64,000 bases of DNA from JADJOM01 sp963817435 (lineage in GTDB: Bacteria; Gemmatimonadota; Gemmatimonadetes; Gemmatimonadales; GWC2-71-9): assembly GCA_963817435.1 (NCBI GenBank), contig CAWFNY010000002.1, positions 62,001 through 126,000 on the forward strand, written 5' to 3'. The first letter of the stretch is position 1; every line of letters begins with the position of its first letter. The notes below the pieces were generated by a model. It did not search any database. It was not told where the DNA came from and saw only the letters and a list, made by a program, of their open reading frames with translations. The translations under genes were made by a program, and so were the position numbers. Positions 1 to 8,595 of the stretch are shown here, one piece after another.

Positions 1-2291
1 ATCGGCTGTTCGGTGGCGTAGGCCCCGTGCTTCCGCTGCTCGAGCTGGGACGCGCGGAAGCCGCTGATCGCCTCGACCTCACGCTCGGTGTTGACCTCGT
101 GCTCCTCGTGGCCCTCCGCCCGCGCGGCGAGGGCGGGGGTCATCCCCTGCTTCGCCTCGCTGAAGGTCATCGCATCCACGATGCCGCGCCCGAGCTGCCG
201 GGTGGTGCCTTCAGTCTTGGCGACCTGCTTCCATTCGCGGGTCTTGGTGGCCGTGACCCGGGTGGAGAGGTACGGCAGGAAGCCGTTGCCGGGCTTCCCG
301 TCGACGAGATCGAGCACGTTCACGCCGCGGCCGGTGGCGAACTGGCCGTACGAGGTGTGACCGAGGCCGATCGGGATCGCCAGCACATCGGGGTGGATCC
401 CGGGGTAGACGTAGACCGGAGCCGAGATGGTGCCGTGCGGCGAGGTGAGCTGCAGGAACTCCCCCTCCTGCACGTCGAGGCGCTTGGCGGTGTCCGGATT
501 GACCTCGATCCAGCTGTGCCAGGTGATCTTGGTGACGGGATCGGAGAGCTCGAGCATCCAGGGCCGGTTCGCGAAGCGGCCGTCCCCCAGGACCGAGGTC
601 GTCGGCATGAGGTAGAAGCCATCGGCCCCCGCCTCCCCGTCGAACGCGGGCGCGGCGTAGGTCAGACTCTGCGCCGTCGCGGCGAGCTTCACCGGGGCCG
701 CGGGGGCCTCGGCGAAGACGCCGCCATGCTGCAGCGCGGCCCGCCAGGCATCGTCGGTGCCGAGGCTCTTCAGCCACTGCGCCTTCAGGTGTGCCTCCCA
801 GGTCGGCGCGTTGAACTGGGCGAGGGCGCCGCCGGCCTTCTGCGACACCTTGAGCAGCAGATCTCCCGTGGCCATCGTCTGGAAGACCGGCTCCATCACC
901 GGCTGCATCAACCCGGTGACGCCCTTCCGGGAGCGGGCATCGTCCCACCGTTCCAGCGGATGGTGGTTGGGCAGGAGCAGATCGCAGAGCTGGGCCGTCT
1001 CGTCGAGATACAGCGAGGTGGAGACCTTGAAGGGCGCCTTCTTGAACTTCGCCTCGAACCCGGCGCTCTTCGGAAGTCCGTAGGCCGGGTTGGCCTCGTG
1101 GACGATCACGACCTGCGCGCCGCCCTGGTCGATCGCATCGAGCAGCGCCAGCGTCGCGCCGTAGCCGTCCCCGCTATCGAGATCGACGCCAAACTTCACC
1201 GTCTGGCCGACGTTGCCGGCGATGTAATTGAGCAGATTGACCGCGGCGCAGACCTCGATCGCGCCACGGTGCTGGGCGGAGATCCCGCCGGCCACCGCGA
1301 GCCCCGGCTCGGCCGATGCGAACTCCCGCGCGATCCGCTTGATGATTTCGGCGCTGACGCCGCTTTCCTGCTGCGCCTTCTCGGGCGTGTACGCCGCCAG
1401 CATGCCACGCAGGGCGTTGGCGTCGGCGGGATTCCGGCTGCGCTCGGTGAGCAGCAGGTTCGCCATGGCGAGGATGATGGCCGCCTCGCTGCCGGGCTTG
1501 ATCGCCACCCATTCATCGGCGTTCATGCCGGTGAGCGACATCCGCGGCGAGAACGACACGTGCTTCGCCATCTGGCCATCGGCGTAGCCGTGCGAGACGG
1601 CGAAGCCCCGCTGCTGCTCGACCGGCGAGATCCAGCCGTCGAGGAAGTCCGCCCCGAAGGAAAGGATGAACCTGGCGCGGGCGAAATCGTAGGCGGGAAG
1701 CTCCGCCGTCCCGAAGGTCAGCTGATTGGCAGCGCGGATCGGCTCGTAACTGAACGGCTGGTAGCGCGCGACCTTGCCCCCCTGGGCCTGGGTCCAGGCG
1801 GCCAGAAAATCGGAGAAGCTGCCGCGGCCGGCGCCGCTCAGCACCGCGAGCTTCCCGCCCGCGCCCTGGAGCTTCTGGGCCAGTGTGGCGACCGCCTCGT
1901 CCCAGGTGATCTGCTTGAAGCTCCCGTCCGCCTGCCGGGCCATCGGTCCGCGAACGCGCCCCGGATTGTACAGCCCCTGGAGCGCGGACTGGCCCTGGGA
2001 GCAGAGCTTGCCGGCATTGACCGGGTGATCGGGATTGCCCTCGAGCTTGATCGCTCGCGCTTCGCGAGTCTTCACGTGCAGACCGCAGCCGGCGGCGCAC
2101 TCGGTACAGGTGCTCGCGTACCAGGTCGGGATGCCGGGGACCTGATCCTCGGACTGCACCAGGTAGGGAACCAGCTTTTCGATCTTGGCGGTCGAGCAGC
2201 CGGAAACGACCGCGGCACCCGCCCCCGTCACGCCAAGGACGGAGAGGAAGCGCCTGCGATCCATGCCTTCGGGCGTTGATTCGTCGGACAT
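1..2291 (-). CDS. actB: Alternative complex III molybdopterin-like/iron-sulfur subunit ActB (3' end outside window)
   Basis: This would be the ActB subunit of the quinol:cytochrome c/oxidase complex ACIII, on the periplasmic face. The frame is open from ATG at 2291 (GGAG 5 nt upstream) to the left edge, about 763 codons. It starts MSDESTPEG, then has a twin-arginine motif (MDRRRFLSVLG) and a hydrophobic stretch ending in SGC, so Tat export is likely. A molybdopterin-oxidoreductase-type domain follows, with a STCTECAAGCG cysteine cluster, GNPDHPVN and GKLCSQGQSALQ. In the family the catalytic cofactor is absent and a C-terminal iron-sulfur ferredoxin domain follows; that part is outside the window. 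It lies about 100 bp downstream of actA on the same strand. Confident on family; the truncation is only the window edge. Confidence 0.88.
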   Translation of the reverse strand, partial: MSDESTPEGMDRRRFLSVLGVTGAGAAVVSGCSTAKIEKLVPYLVQSEDQVPGIPTWYASTCTECAAGCGLHVKTREARAIKLEGNPDHPVNAGKLCSQGQSALQGLYNPGRVRGPMARQADGSFKQITWDEAVATLAQKLQGAGGKLAVLSGAGRGSFSDFLAAWTQAQGGKVARYQPFSYEPIRAANQLTFGTAELPAYDFARARFILSFGADFLDGWISPVEQQRGFAVSHGYADGQMAKHVSFSPRMSLTGMNADEWVAIKPGSEAAIILAMANLLLTERSRNPADANALRGMLAAYTPEKAQQESGVSAEIIKRIAREFASAEPGLAVAGGISAQHRGAIEVCAAVNLLNYIAGNVGQTVKFGVDLDSGDGYGATLALLDAIDQGGAQVVIVHEANPAYGLPKSAGFEAKFKKAPFKVSTSLYLDETAQLCDLLLPNHHPLERWDDARSRKGVTGLMQPVMEPVFQTMATGDLLLKVSQKAGGALAQFNAPTWEAHLKAQWLKSLGTDDAWRAALQHGGVFAEAPAAPVKLAATAQSLTYAAPAFDGEAGADGFYLMPTTSVLGDGRFANRPWMLELSDPVTKITWHSWIEVNPDTAKRLDVQEGEFLQLTSPHGTISAPVYVYPGIHPDVLAIPIGLGHTSYGQFATGRGVNVLDLVDGKPGNGFLPYLSTRVTATKTREWKQVAKTEGTTRQLGRGIVDAMTFSEAKQGMTPALAARAEGHEEHEVNTEREVEAISGFRASQLEQRKHGAYATEQP

Positions 2292-2390
2292 TGAAGCTCC
2301 AGATGAGCCGTCAGTCTTCAATTATCAGCCATCGATCGTCAGGCCGGCCCCGCGGCGGCCATCGCCGGACACCGGCTGGCGGCGATCAGA

Positions 2391-2984
2391 TCAGTAGTGA
2401 CACGTCGTGCAGTCGCGCGTGATCTTGCGCTCGAGGTGACACGTGATGCAGAAACCCATGTTGTTGATGTTGTTCGCCTTGAAGACCTGGGGCATGCGGG
2501 CGACGTCGCCATGACAGGTCTGGCAGGCGTTCCCGCCGAGGGCCTTGATGTGGCGGGCGTGCGGAAAATGCACGTGCCGGGCCAGGGTGTGAACGCGCAC
2601 CCACTCGATGGGCTGCTTGTTGTTCCAGGAGTCGCGGACCTTCTTGATCTCGACTTTGTGCGAGGAGTCGGTGCCGCCGATGATCAGGTGGCAGCCCATG
2701 CAGCTCTGCATGCTGGGGACCCCCGGCTCGCTTGAGACCGAGACCGAGTAGTGGCAGTACTGGCAGGGGATCTTGCTGCTGCCGGCGTGGATGTCGTGGC
2801 GGAAGAAGACCGGCTGACGGGGGCCCTTGAGGCTTGCCGTGTCGCCTTTCGCGAGGACCCAGGCGGCGAGGGTGTCCGCCTTGGCAGGCGCGGCCTGCTG
2901 GGCCGTGGAAGTGCGCTGGACCACGGCGATCGCGCCGAGCGCCAGCAACAGGGACCCTGCTCCGAAGAGTGCCAGCTTTCGCAT
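2391..2984 (-). CDS. actA: Pentaheme cytochrome c, alternative complex III subunit ActA
   Basis: Membrane-anchored multiheme cytochrome c that carries electrons within ACIII. The 197-aa product has an N-terminal signal anchor (about residues 3-22) and five CxxCH heme sites: CQYCH, CMGCH, CQTCH, CITCH and a C-terminal CTTCH one residue before the end. Several further His and Met residues could be axial ligands. Five hemes and about 200 residues are normal for ActA. It precedes actB, as in known act operons, and is probably the first gene because no same-strand gene abuts it upstream. Start ATG 2984 gives a normal signal sequence; the ribosome binding site is weak. Confidence 0.9.
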   Translation of the reverse strand: MRKLALFGAGSLLLALGAIAVVQRTSTAQQAAPAKADTLAAWVLAKGDTASLKGPRQPVFFRHDIHAGSSKIPCQYCHYSVSVSSEPGVPSMQSCMGCHLIIGGTDSSHKVEIKKVRDSWNNKQPIEWVRVHTLARHVHFPHARHIKALGGNACQTCHGDVARMPQVFKANNINNMGFCITCHLERKITRDCTTCHY

Positions 2985-3171
2985 GATTTCTCACAGCCGT
3001 GGGAGGTGCCACCCACGGGAGGATCGGGGTTCCGCCCGGTTATGAAGTCTTCAGGAGTCGGCAACGCGTTGCGGGAGCACCGATTGCCGCGACAAGTATA
3101 GTCAGTGACCTGCGACGAGCCAAACCTGCAAACGGCACGAGATAGGGTCGTTGCCGGCCCGGGATTCCGGG

Positions 3172-3663
3172 CTAGCTGGCCAGCGAACGGCGCCCCTGCG
3201 GTCCCGGGGTTTCCGCGACCAGCCACTCGAGCTTCCGGCGCACAAAGCTCAGGAAGGCGTCCGCCGCCTTCTGATCGCCCACGTCCAGTGCACACCAGCG
3301 CACCGGCCCGGTGCGCTGCGCGCTCCGGATGGAGGCCGCGATCGCGGCCGGCAGCCTCGGTACCGCGAGGGCCTTCGGCTCCTCGGTGTCCGCGATCGTG
3401 AAGGTGATCGCCGGTCCGCTCTGCATGACATGCAGCCAGCACAGCTTCCGGTGGCCGACGGCATACTCCCAGGACCAGTGCCAGGAGTTACCCATGTACT
3501 TCACGTTCTCCGTGACGCCGGGGAGCTTCTGGAGCCCCTCCCGCAGACGGCGAAACCGCGCGGCGGCGGCGGCGGGAAGATCCTTGTATGGGGCCGACGG
3601 CTTGGGTTCCTGACGGGAGTTGGGGTACAGATTCGTGGCCCAGTACGCAGCAGATCGCCCCAC
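3172..3663 (-). CDS. DUF3788-like protein
   Basis: A 163-aa soluble protein resembling the DUF3788 family, small proteins of unknown role. The central part (VKYMGNSWHWSWEYAVGHRK) followed by a beta-rich segment and a C-terminal helix (AADAFLSFVRRKLEWL) fits that fold from memory; no search was run. The start used is GTG at 3663; no ATG gives a full-length product. It is separated by 188 bp from actA downstream and by 44 bp from trmJ upstream on the same strand. Function cannot be inferred from context. Confidence 0.55.
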   Translation of the reverse strand: MGRSAAYWATNLYPNSRQEPKPSAPYKDLPAAAAARFRRLREGLQKLPGVTENVKYMGNSWHWSWEYAVGHRKLCWLHVMQSGPAITFTIADTEEPKALAVPRLPAAIAASIRSAQRTGPVRWCALDVGDQKAADAFLSFVRRKLEWLVAETPGPQGRRSLAS

Positions 3664-3707
3664 AGATCAGGCTCCCGGGAAATATGGCAAGTGATGGACG
3701 CGGGAAA

Positions 3708-4526
3708 CTAACCGGGACCGCCCGGTTCTTCCAGCGCGTCCTCCGCCTCCTCTGGGGGTGGGGTCCCCGGGCCCCGGGCCTCCGGGGGGAGCGGCAGGCC
3801 GCTCCGCTCCAGGAACCGCACGACCTCGATGCCCATGGCCCGGACCAGTGAGGCTTCACGCCCGTCCAGCTCGGCCCGGAAGAGGATTTCCCGCCACGAG
3901 CGCATCACGCTGGCGCTCTGCCGGGTCTTGAAGAACTCGATGGCCCACAAGGCACGCCGCCAGTCGGCGAACACCCGCTCCATCAGCTGCATCGAGGCGG
4001 GTTCCGCCGGCTTGCGGGGCGGCTTGATCGGCCGCCGCTCGCCGCCGCGCGCCAGCCAGGTCTCGTAGCACATGATGGCGACGGCCTGGGCGAGGTTCAG
4101 CGACTTGTAGTCGGGATTGGTCGGGATGGTGACGAGGGCGGTGCAGCGGTCCAGTTCGTCGTTCGAGAGCCCCTTGTCCTCGCGGCCGGCGACGAACGCG
4201 ACCGGACCGGAGCCGGCATGGGCGACGAGTTCAGCCGCCGCCGGACCCGGTCGATAGACCGTCCGCTTGGCGGTCCGTTCTCGCGCCGTCAGCGCAAGGG
4301 TCCAGGTGCAGTCGGCGATCGCCTCCTCGAGCGAATCGTGGATTGTGATCTTCTCGATGAGATCGCCGGTGTTGTGCGCGATGCCCTCGATCCGCCAGGC
4401 GTCGAACACCTCCGGCGCGACCAGCCTCACCTGGGCGAGGCCGAAGTTCTTCGCGATCCGGACGGCACTGCCGATGTTGACGATGTCCTGCGGGGCGACG
4501 AGGACGAGGATGGGGGCAGGTAGCAT
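3708..4526 (-). CDS. trmJ: tRNA (cytidine/uridine-2'-O-)-methyltransferase, TrmJ/SpoU family
   Basis: SPOUT methyltransferase expected to methylate the 2'-O of position 32 in tRNA anticodon loops using SAM. The protein (272 aa from ATG 4526) has the three SpoU motifs: NIGSAVRIAKNFG near the N-terminus, VAGREDKGLSNDEL in the middle, and IPTNPDYKSLNLAQAVAIM for the knotted SAM site. A C-terminal extension of about 100 residues, ending in a Pro/Glu-rich tail, fits TrmJ better than the shorter TrmL. A TTG nine bases further upstream is possible but less likely than the ATG. It follows the hybrid kinase gene on the same strand after 57 bp. Confidence 0.87.
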   Translation of the reverse strand: MLPAPILVLVAPQDIVNIGSAVRIAKNFGLAQVRLVAPEVFDAWRIEGIAHNTGDLIEKITIHDSLEEAIADCTWTLALTARERTAKRTVYRPGPAAAELVAHAGSGPVAFVAGREDKGLSNDELDRCTALVTIPTNPDYKSLNLAQAVAIMCYETWLARGGERRPIKPPRKPAEPASMQLMERVFADWRRALWAIEFFKTRQSASVMRSWREILFRAELDGREASLVRAMGIEVVRFLERSGLPLPPEARGPGTPPPEEAEDALEEPGGPG

Positions 4527-4583
4527 GGGCGACAATATCGCCCGATCGCCGGTGCCGGCGTAGGGGTGACCGGCCGGTCGCTC

Positions 4584-7500
4584 CTACCCCGGCACCACCA
4601 GCGCCAGCACCTCCATGAGGTCCTTGAGCGCGAACGGCTTCGACAGCACCGGCCGGGCGGCCTCCTGCAGGAAGCGCGAGGCCTCCGGCGACAGGACGTC
4701 GCCGGTCATGAAGATGAGGTGGCTCACCGCGGGCGACTCCATCGCCTGCAGCCTCCGGTAGAACTCATGCCCGCTCATCCCCGGCATGCGGAGGTCACAG
4801 AGGACGGCGTCGTACTCGCTGCTCTGCAGCTGCCGCAGCCCTTCGTCCCCCGAATCGGCGAGATCGACCGTCCATCCCGAGCGGGTGAGGAACTTCGAGA
4901 TGCTCCGCCGGATGTCGGGCTCGTCGTCCACCAGCAGGATCCGCCCCCGGCGGGTCGAGACGGGCGGCGGTGCGGCGGCCGGGGCGACGGCCGCCACGGC
5001 GTCCCGCGGCTCCGCCTGACGGAGGGGGAGCTCCACCTCGAAGCGGGCGCCGCCTCCCGGCCGCTGGGTCGCCGAGATCCTGCCCTGGTGGTCGGCGACG
5101 ATGCCCGCGCTCACCGACAGGCCGAGGCCCGTGCCCTCGCCCTCGGGCTTGGTGGTATAGAAGGGATCGAAGATGCGGCTAAGGAACTCCGGCGGAATTC
5201 CGGGACCGTCGTCATCCACCGTGATCGTCGCGCAGCCCTCCGTGACGGCCAGCCGGATCCACAGGTGTCCCCGGCCCCGCGCACCGCGGATGGCGTGCTC
5301 CGCGTTCACCAGCAGGTTCATCAGCACCTGCTGCAGGTTCACGGTGTTGCCCCAGACCAGCACCGGCTCATGGGGGAGGTCGACGAGCACCTCGATCTGC
5401 TGGTTGAGCAGCTGATTGCGCCGCAGCGCGAGCGCGCTCCGGATGGCCTCGCGCAGGTCGACGACGGCCCGGTCCGAGCCCTGGCCGCGCACGTAGGTGA
5501 GCAGGTTGCGCACGATCTGGGCGGCGCGATCGGTCTCGACCTTGATCGCCTGGAGCGACTCCGACTGGGCGGGATCCTTCGCCTCGCCGAGCAGGAGTTC
5601 CATGTTGACCAGGATGCTCGCGAGCGGGTTGTTGATCTCGTGCGCCATGCCGCCGACGAGCTGCCCGATGGCCGACATCTTCTCCGCCTGCAGCAACTGC
5701 GCCTGCACCCGCCGCTGTTCGGTCACATCGCGGACGATCCCGAGCACCGTCGTCACCTGCCCATCCTCGACCAGCGGCGAGATCGTCATCGCCACGACGC
5801 CGCGCTCGCCGTCGGGACGGCGGAGACTCACCTCGAAGGCGCACGACTCTCCCGCCAGCGCGCGACTGATCTGCTCGCCCACGATTTCGGGGGTATCGAA
5901 CGAGAGCACCACGTCCCAGCGCCCGCCGACCGCGGCCCGCGCCCGGACATTCCAGACCCGTTCCGCCGCTTCGTTGAACGAGGTGATCACGCCCCGCCGG
6001 TCCAGGGTGACGATCGCGTCGGAGGCGGCGGAGAACAGCCGGCGATAGCGCTCTTCCGACTTGCGGAGCGCCTCGCCTGCCCGCGCGGTCTGGTAGCCGG
6101 CGCCGGCGTGGTCGGCGATCTGCGCCAGCCGCTCCACCTCCGCGACCAGGAAGGAGGACCCGGCCGAGCGGGCCAGCATGAGCACCGCGAGGATCCGGTT
6201 CTCGCACCAGATCGGCACGGCCGCGATCGCGACCGCCCCTGCCCGATCACGGAGGTTCGCCGAGAGCCGGGCATCCACCGACACATCCGCCGAAATGAAC
6301 ACCGCCCCCTGCTCCTCCAGCATCCAGCCGACGACCGACCCCGGCACCGGCAGCGGTTCCGCCAGCGTGCGTGGCACCGTGCCCCGGCTCGCGACCAGCA
6401 CCCGGTTGCCATCGCCGGTGATGAGCCCGACCATCGCCGCGGTCCCGCCGATGCCCTGATAGGCGGCGTCGGCCGCGAGCTCGAAGACCTGGGTGGGCCG
6501 CGCCTCCGGATCGGTGGCGGTGCGCGCCATCTGCCGGAGCCACTCGGCGGTGATCCGCTGGCGCCGCTCCTCCTCCAGGCTCTCGAGATTCTCGAGCGTC
6601 ACGCCAAGCTGCTGCGCGACGATCTCCAGGATGCGCACGTCTTCCGCCTCGAAGGCGTTGTCATGCGTCTCGTCCTCGATCGCGATGACGCCGGTGACGG
6701 CGCCACGGGTGCGCAGCGGCACCGCCGCGAAGGAGCGGGGGGCGGTGTCGAGGCTGAGCCCGAGTCCCGCCGCCTCCTCGGCCGCGTTGACCGGGAAGTA
6801 GTAGGTCCGGCCGGTGCGCCAGACCTCCTCCAGCAGTCCCCGCTCCAGCGGCCGGCGGATGGTGTCGCGCACGTCGTTGCCACGGCGGAAAATCGGGAAG
6901 GAGATCTCCTGCCAGACCTCGTCGACGATGCCGATGCGGACCGTGCCGATGCCCAGTGCGCGCCGCAGCATCTCGGCCGCCTGACTCATGGCGTCGGTGG
7001 GCCGGAGGGACTGATGCAGGCTCGCGGACACCTCGGCGACCGAACGAATCCGGTCGGCGTACTGGCTCACCCGCACGTTCGCCAGCCGTGAGAGGAGTGC
7101 GAGTTCCGCGATCTCCGTAAGGCGGCGGAGCAGGTCCTCCTCGTGCCGCTCGAACGGACGCTTCTGCCGGACCAGTTGCAGACACCCCGGATGATCGGTC
7201 ACCTGACCGAGCGGGGCCGCGAGCAGGAAGCCTTCCCCGCCCGCCAGGGCGCAGCGGTGGACCAGGTCGGCCGCGGTGAGCTGGTGGCCGCACAACAGTT
7301 CCGTCCCCGAAGCGGGGGCGCGCGTGACGGGCGGCAGCTGGCCGTCCACGCCGGTCACCGCGACGTGCCCCTGCACCACCTCGCTGAGCCGGGCCCCGTC
7401 GGCCTCAAGGGCCCGGCGCACTTCCGCCGTGATCACGCGGCGCAGCTCGGGCGTGTCCTCCACCGAGGCGAGCCGGGAGGCCACCTGGGTGGCGAGTCGG

Positions 7501-8492
7501 CCTTCCCCAATGTGCCGTTCCGCCTCGGCGAGCAGCCGCGTTTCGCTGAGCCCGGCGGTCGCGTGCATCGCGAAGCGAAGCAGCGCCTCGCGGTCGGCCT
7601 CGCCGAACCGCCCCGGCATGTCGCTCGCGACGGTGAGCACCCCGATGACGTCCTCCACCCGGCGGAGCGGTACGGCGACCAGCGACCGAATCCAGGACGA
7701 CGGGCCGGCCGCGCCTCCGTCGGGAGTCCAGTCACTCGCCAGCACCCCTTCCATGCTCTCCAGCGCAACGCCCTCGAAGCCGAAATCCCGCGGGCGGTGG
7801 CGGCCCAGATCGGCGCTGAACCGGCCGGTCGCCGCCTGACAGACCAGTTCCGCGCCGTCGAGCAGGGAGACGCGGACGCAGGGGGATTCGAGGAGCGCCG
7901 AGGCGATGCGGGCGATTTCGCCGAGGGTATCCCGCTCTTCGAGGCGACCGGAGGCGACGAGCGCCATCCGCGCCGCGGCGCGCACCTCAAGCTGGGTACG
8001 GGACTCCACGAGGGGCGCGGCTCCCGGCCCGGCGCTCCACAACCCGGCAGCCAGGGCGGCGAGCCGGGTCAGCGTGGTCGCGTCGTTGCGGCGGAAGTGA
8101 CCCAGATGGCGGTGATAGAGGACGAACACCGCAGAGGGGCGGCCGGCCACGATGACCGGCACCGCCATGACATCGACCGTGCGATCGTCCTGCCACAGCG
8201 CCACCTGACGGCCGCGCGGCGGCGGCTCGGCCCCCGTGACGAGACGGGCACGATACCACGCCTCACCAGAGACACTGCCTTCGAGCGGCAGTCGTTCGTC
8301 GACCATCGGGGCGTTGGCGCCGCGCGTCTGCAGCACCCGCAGCTGTTCCGCGTCAGGCACGAGCAGCGCTGCACCGGTGGAGGCGGTGGCTTCAAGGGCG
8401 AGATCGAGGAGGATGCCGAGACCATCGGCGTGGAGCAGCGCGAACGGGGGGGCCAGCGTGGTGCTGGGCTGTTCGGCAGACAGCATTGCCAT
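4584..8492 (-). CDS. Hybrid sensor histidine kinase with five GAF domains, PAS and receiver
   Basis: Large cytoplasmic two-component sensor (1302 aa). Approximate order: GAF-like repeats at 15-150, 170-330, 335-480, 490-650 and 660-815; PAS at 825-935 (SEERYRRLFSAASDAIVTLD); HisKA with H-box GGMAHEINNPLASIL; HATPase with N-box NLLVNAEHAI, DDDGPGIPPEF and GTGLGLSV; and a C-terminal receiver with phospho-acceptor in DAVLCDLRMPGMSG and conserved Lys in VLSKPF. No transmembrane helix is evident. Start ATG 8492 has GGGAG 8 nt upstream; a TTG 45 bp upstream also leaves the frame open. It follows the pilT-like gene by 103 bp. Ligands are unknown. The many GAF domains suggest integration of several small-molecule or redox signals (inference). 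Confidence 0.9.
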   Translation of the reverse strand: MAMLSAEQPSTTLAPPFALLHADGLGILLDLALEATASTGAALLVPDAEQLRVLQTRGANAPMVDERLPLEGSVSGEAWYRARLVTGAEPPPRGRQVALWQDDRTVDVMAVPVIVAGRPSAVFVLYHRHLGHFRRNDATTLTRLAALAAGLWSAGPGAAPLVESRTQLEVRAAARMALVASGRLEERDTLGEIARIASALLESPCVRVSLLDGAELVCQAATGRFSADLGRHRPRDFGFEGVALESMEGVLASDWTPDGGAAGPSSWIRSLVAVPLRRVEDVIGVLTVASDMPGRFGEADREALLRFAMHATAGLSETRLLAEAERHIGEGRLATQVASRLASVEDTPELRRVITAEVRRALEADGARLSEVVQGHVAVTGVDGQLPPVTRAPASGTELLCGHQLTAADLVHRCALAGGEGFLLAAPLGQVTDHPGCLQLVRQKRPFERHEEDLLRRLTEIAELALLSRLANVRVSQYADRIRSVAEVSASLHQSLRPTDAMSQAAEMLRRALGIGTVRIGIVDEVWQEISFPIFRRGNDVRDTIRRPLERGLLEEVWRTGRTYYFPVNAAEEAAGLGLSLDTAPRSFAAVPLRTRGAVTGVIAIEDETHDNAFEAEDVRILEIVAQQLGVTLENLESLEEERRQRITAEWLRQMARTATDPEARPTQVFELAADAAYQGIGGTAAMVGLITGDGNRVLVASRGTVPRTLAEPLPVPGSVVGWMLEEQGAVFISADVSVDARLSANLRDRAGAVAIAAVPIWCENRILAVLMLARSAGSSFLVAEVERLAQIADHAGAGYQTARAGEALRKSEERYRRLFSAASDAIVTLDRRGVITSFNEAAERVWNVRARAAVGGRWDVVLSFDTPEIVGEQISRALAGESCAFEVSLRRPDGERGVVAMTISPLVEDGQVTTVLGIVRDVTEQRRVQAQLLQAEKMSAIGQLVGGMAHEINNPLASILVNMELLLGEAKDPAQSESLQAIKVETDRAAQIVRNLLTYVRGQGSDRAVVDLREAIRSALALRRNQLLNQQIEVLVDLPHEPVLVWGNTVNLQQVLMNLLVNAEHAIRGARGRGHLWIRLAVTEGCATITVDDDGPGIPPEFLSRIFDPFYTTKPEGEGTGLGLSVSAGIVADHQGRISATQRPGGGARFEVELPLRQAEPRDAVAAVAPAAAPPPVSTRRGRILLVDDEPDIRRSISKFLTRSGWTVDLADSGDEGLRQLQSSEYDAVLCDLRMPGMSGHEFYRRLQAMESPAVSHLIFMTGDVLSPEASRFLQEAARPVLSKPFALKDLMEVLALVVPG

Positions 8493-8595
8493 GGACGCGC
8501 TCCCCGTGTGCGCGACGGCGGAATCCGTCGCGCTCAACCGGTCCTGGGGGGCGGACCACCTGCACCGCTAATCTATGCTATACCGGGGGTTAGAC

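Noticed and set aside
27..2279. A 750-codon plus-strand open frame
   Set aside because: It is the shadow of actB on the minus strand, with Arg/Gly/Leu-rich sequence and no family signature.
4566..7091. An 841-codon plus-strand open frame, and similar long frames opposite the hybrid kinase, pilT, gltB and mprF
   Set aside because: High-GC shadow frames; compositionally odd and antisense to genes with complete conserved domains.
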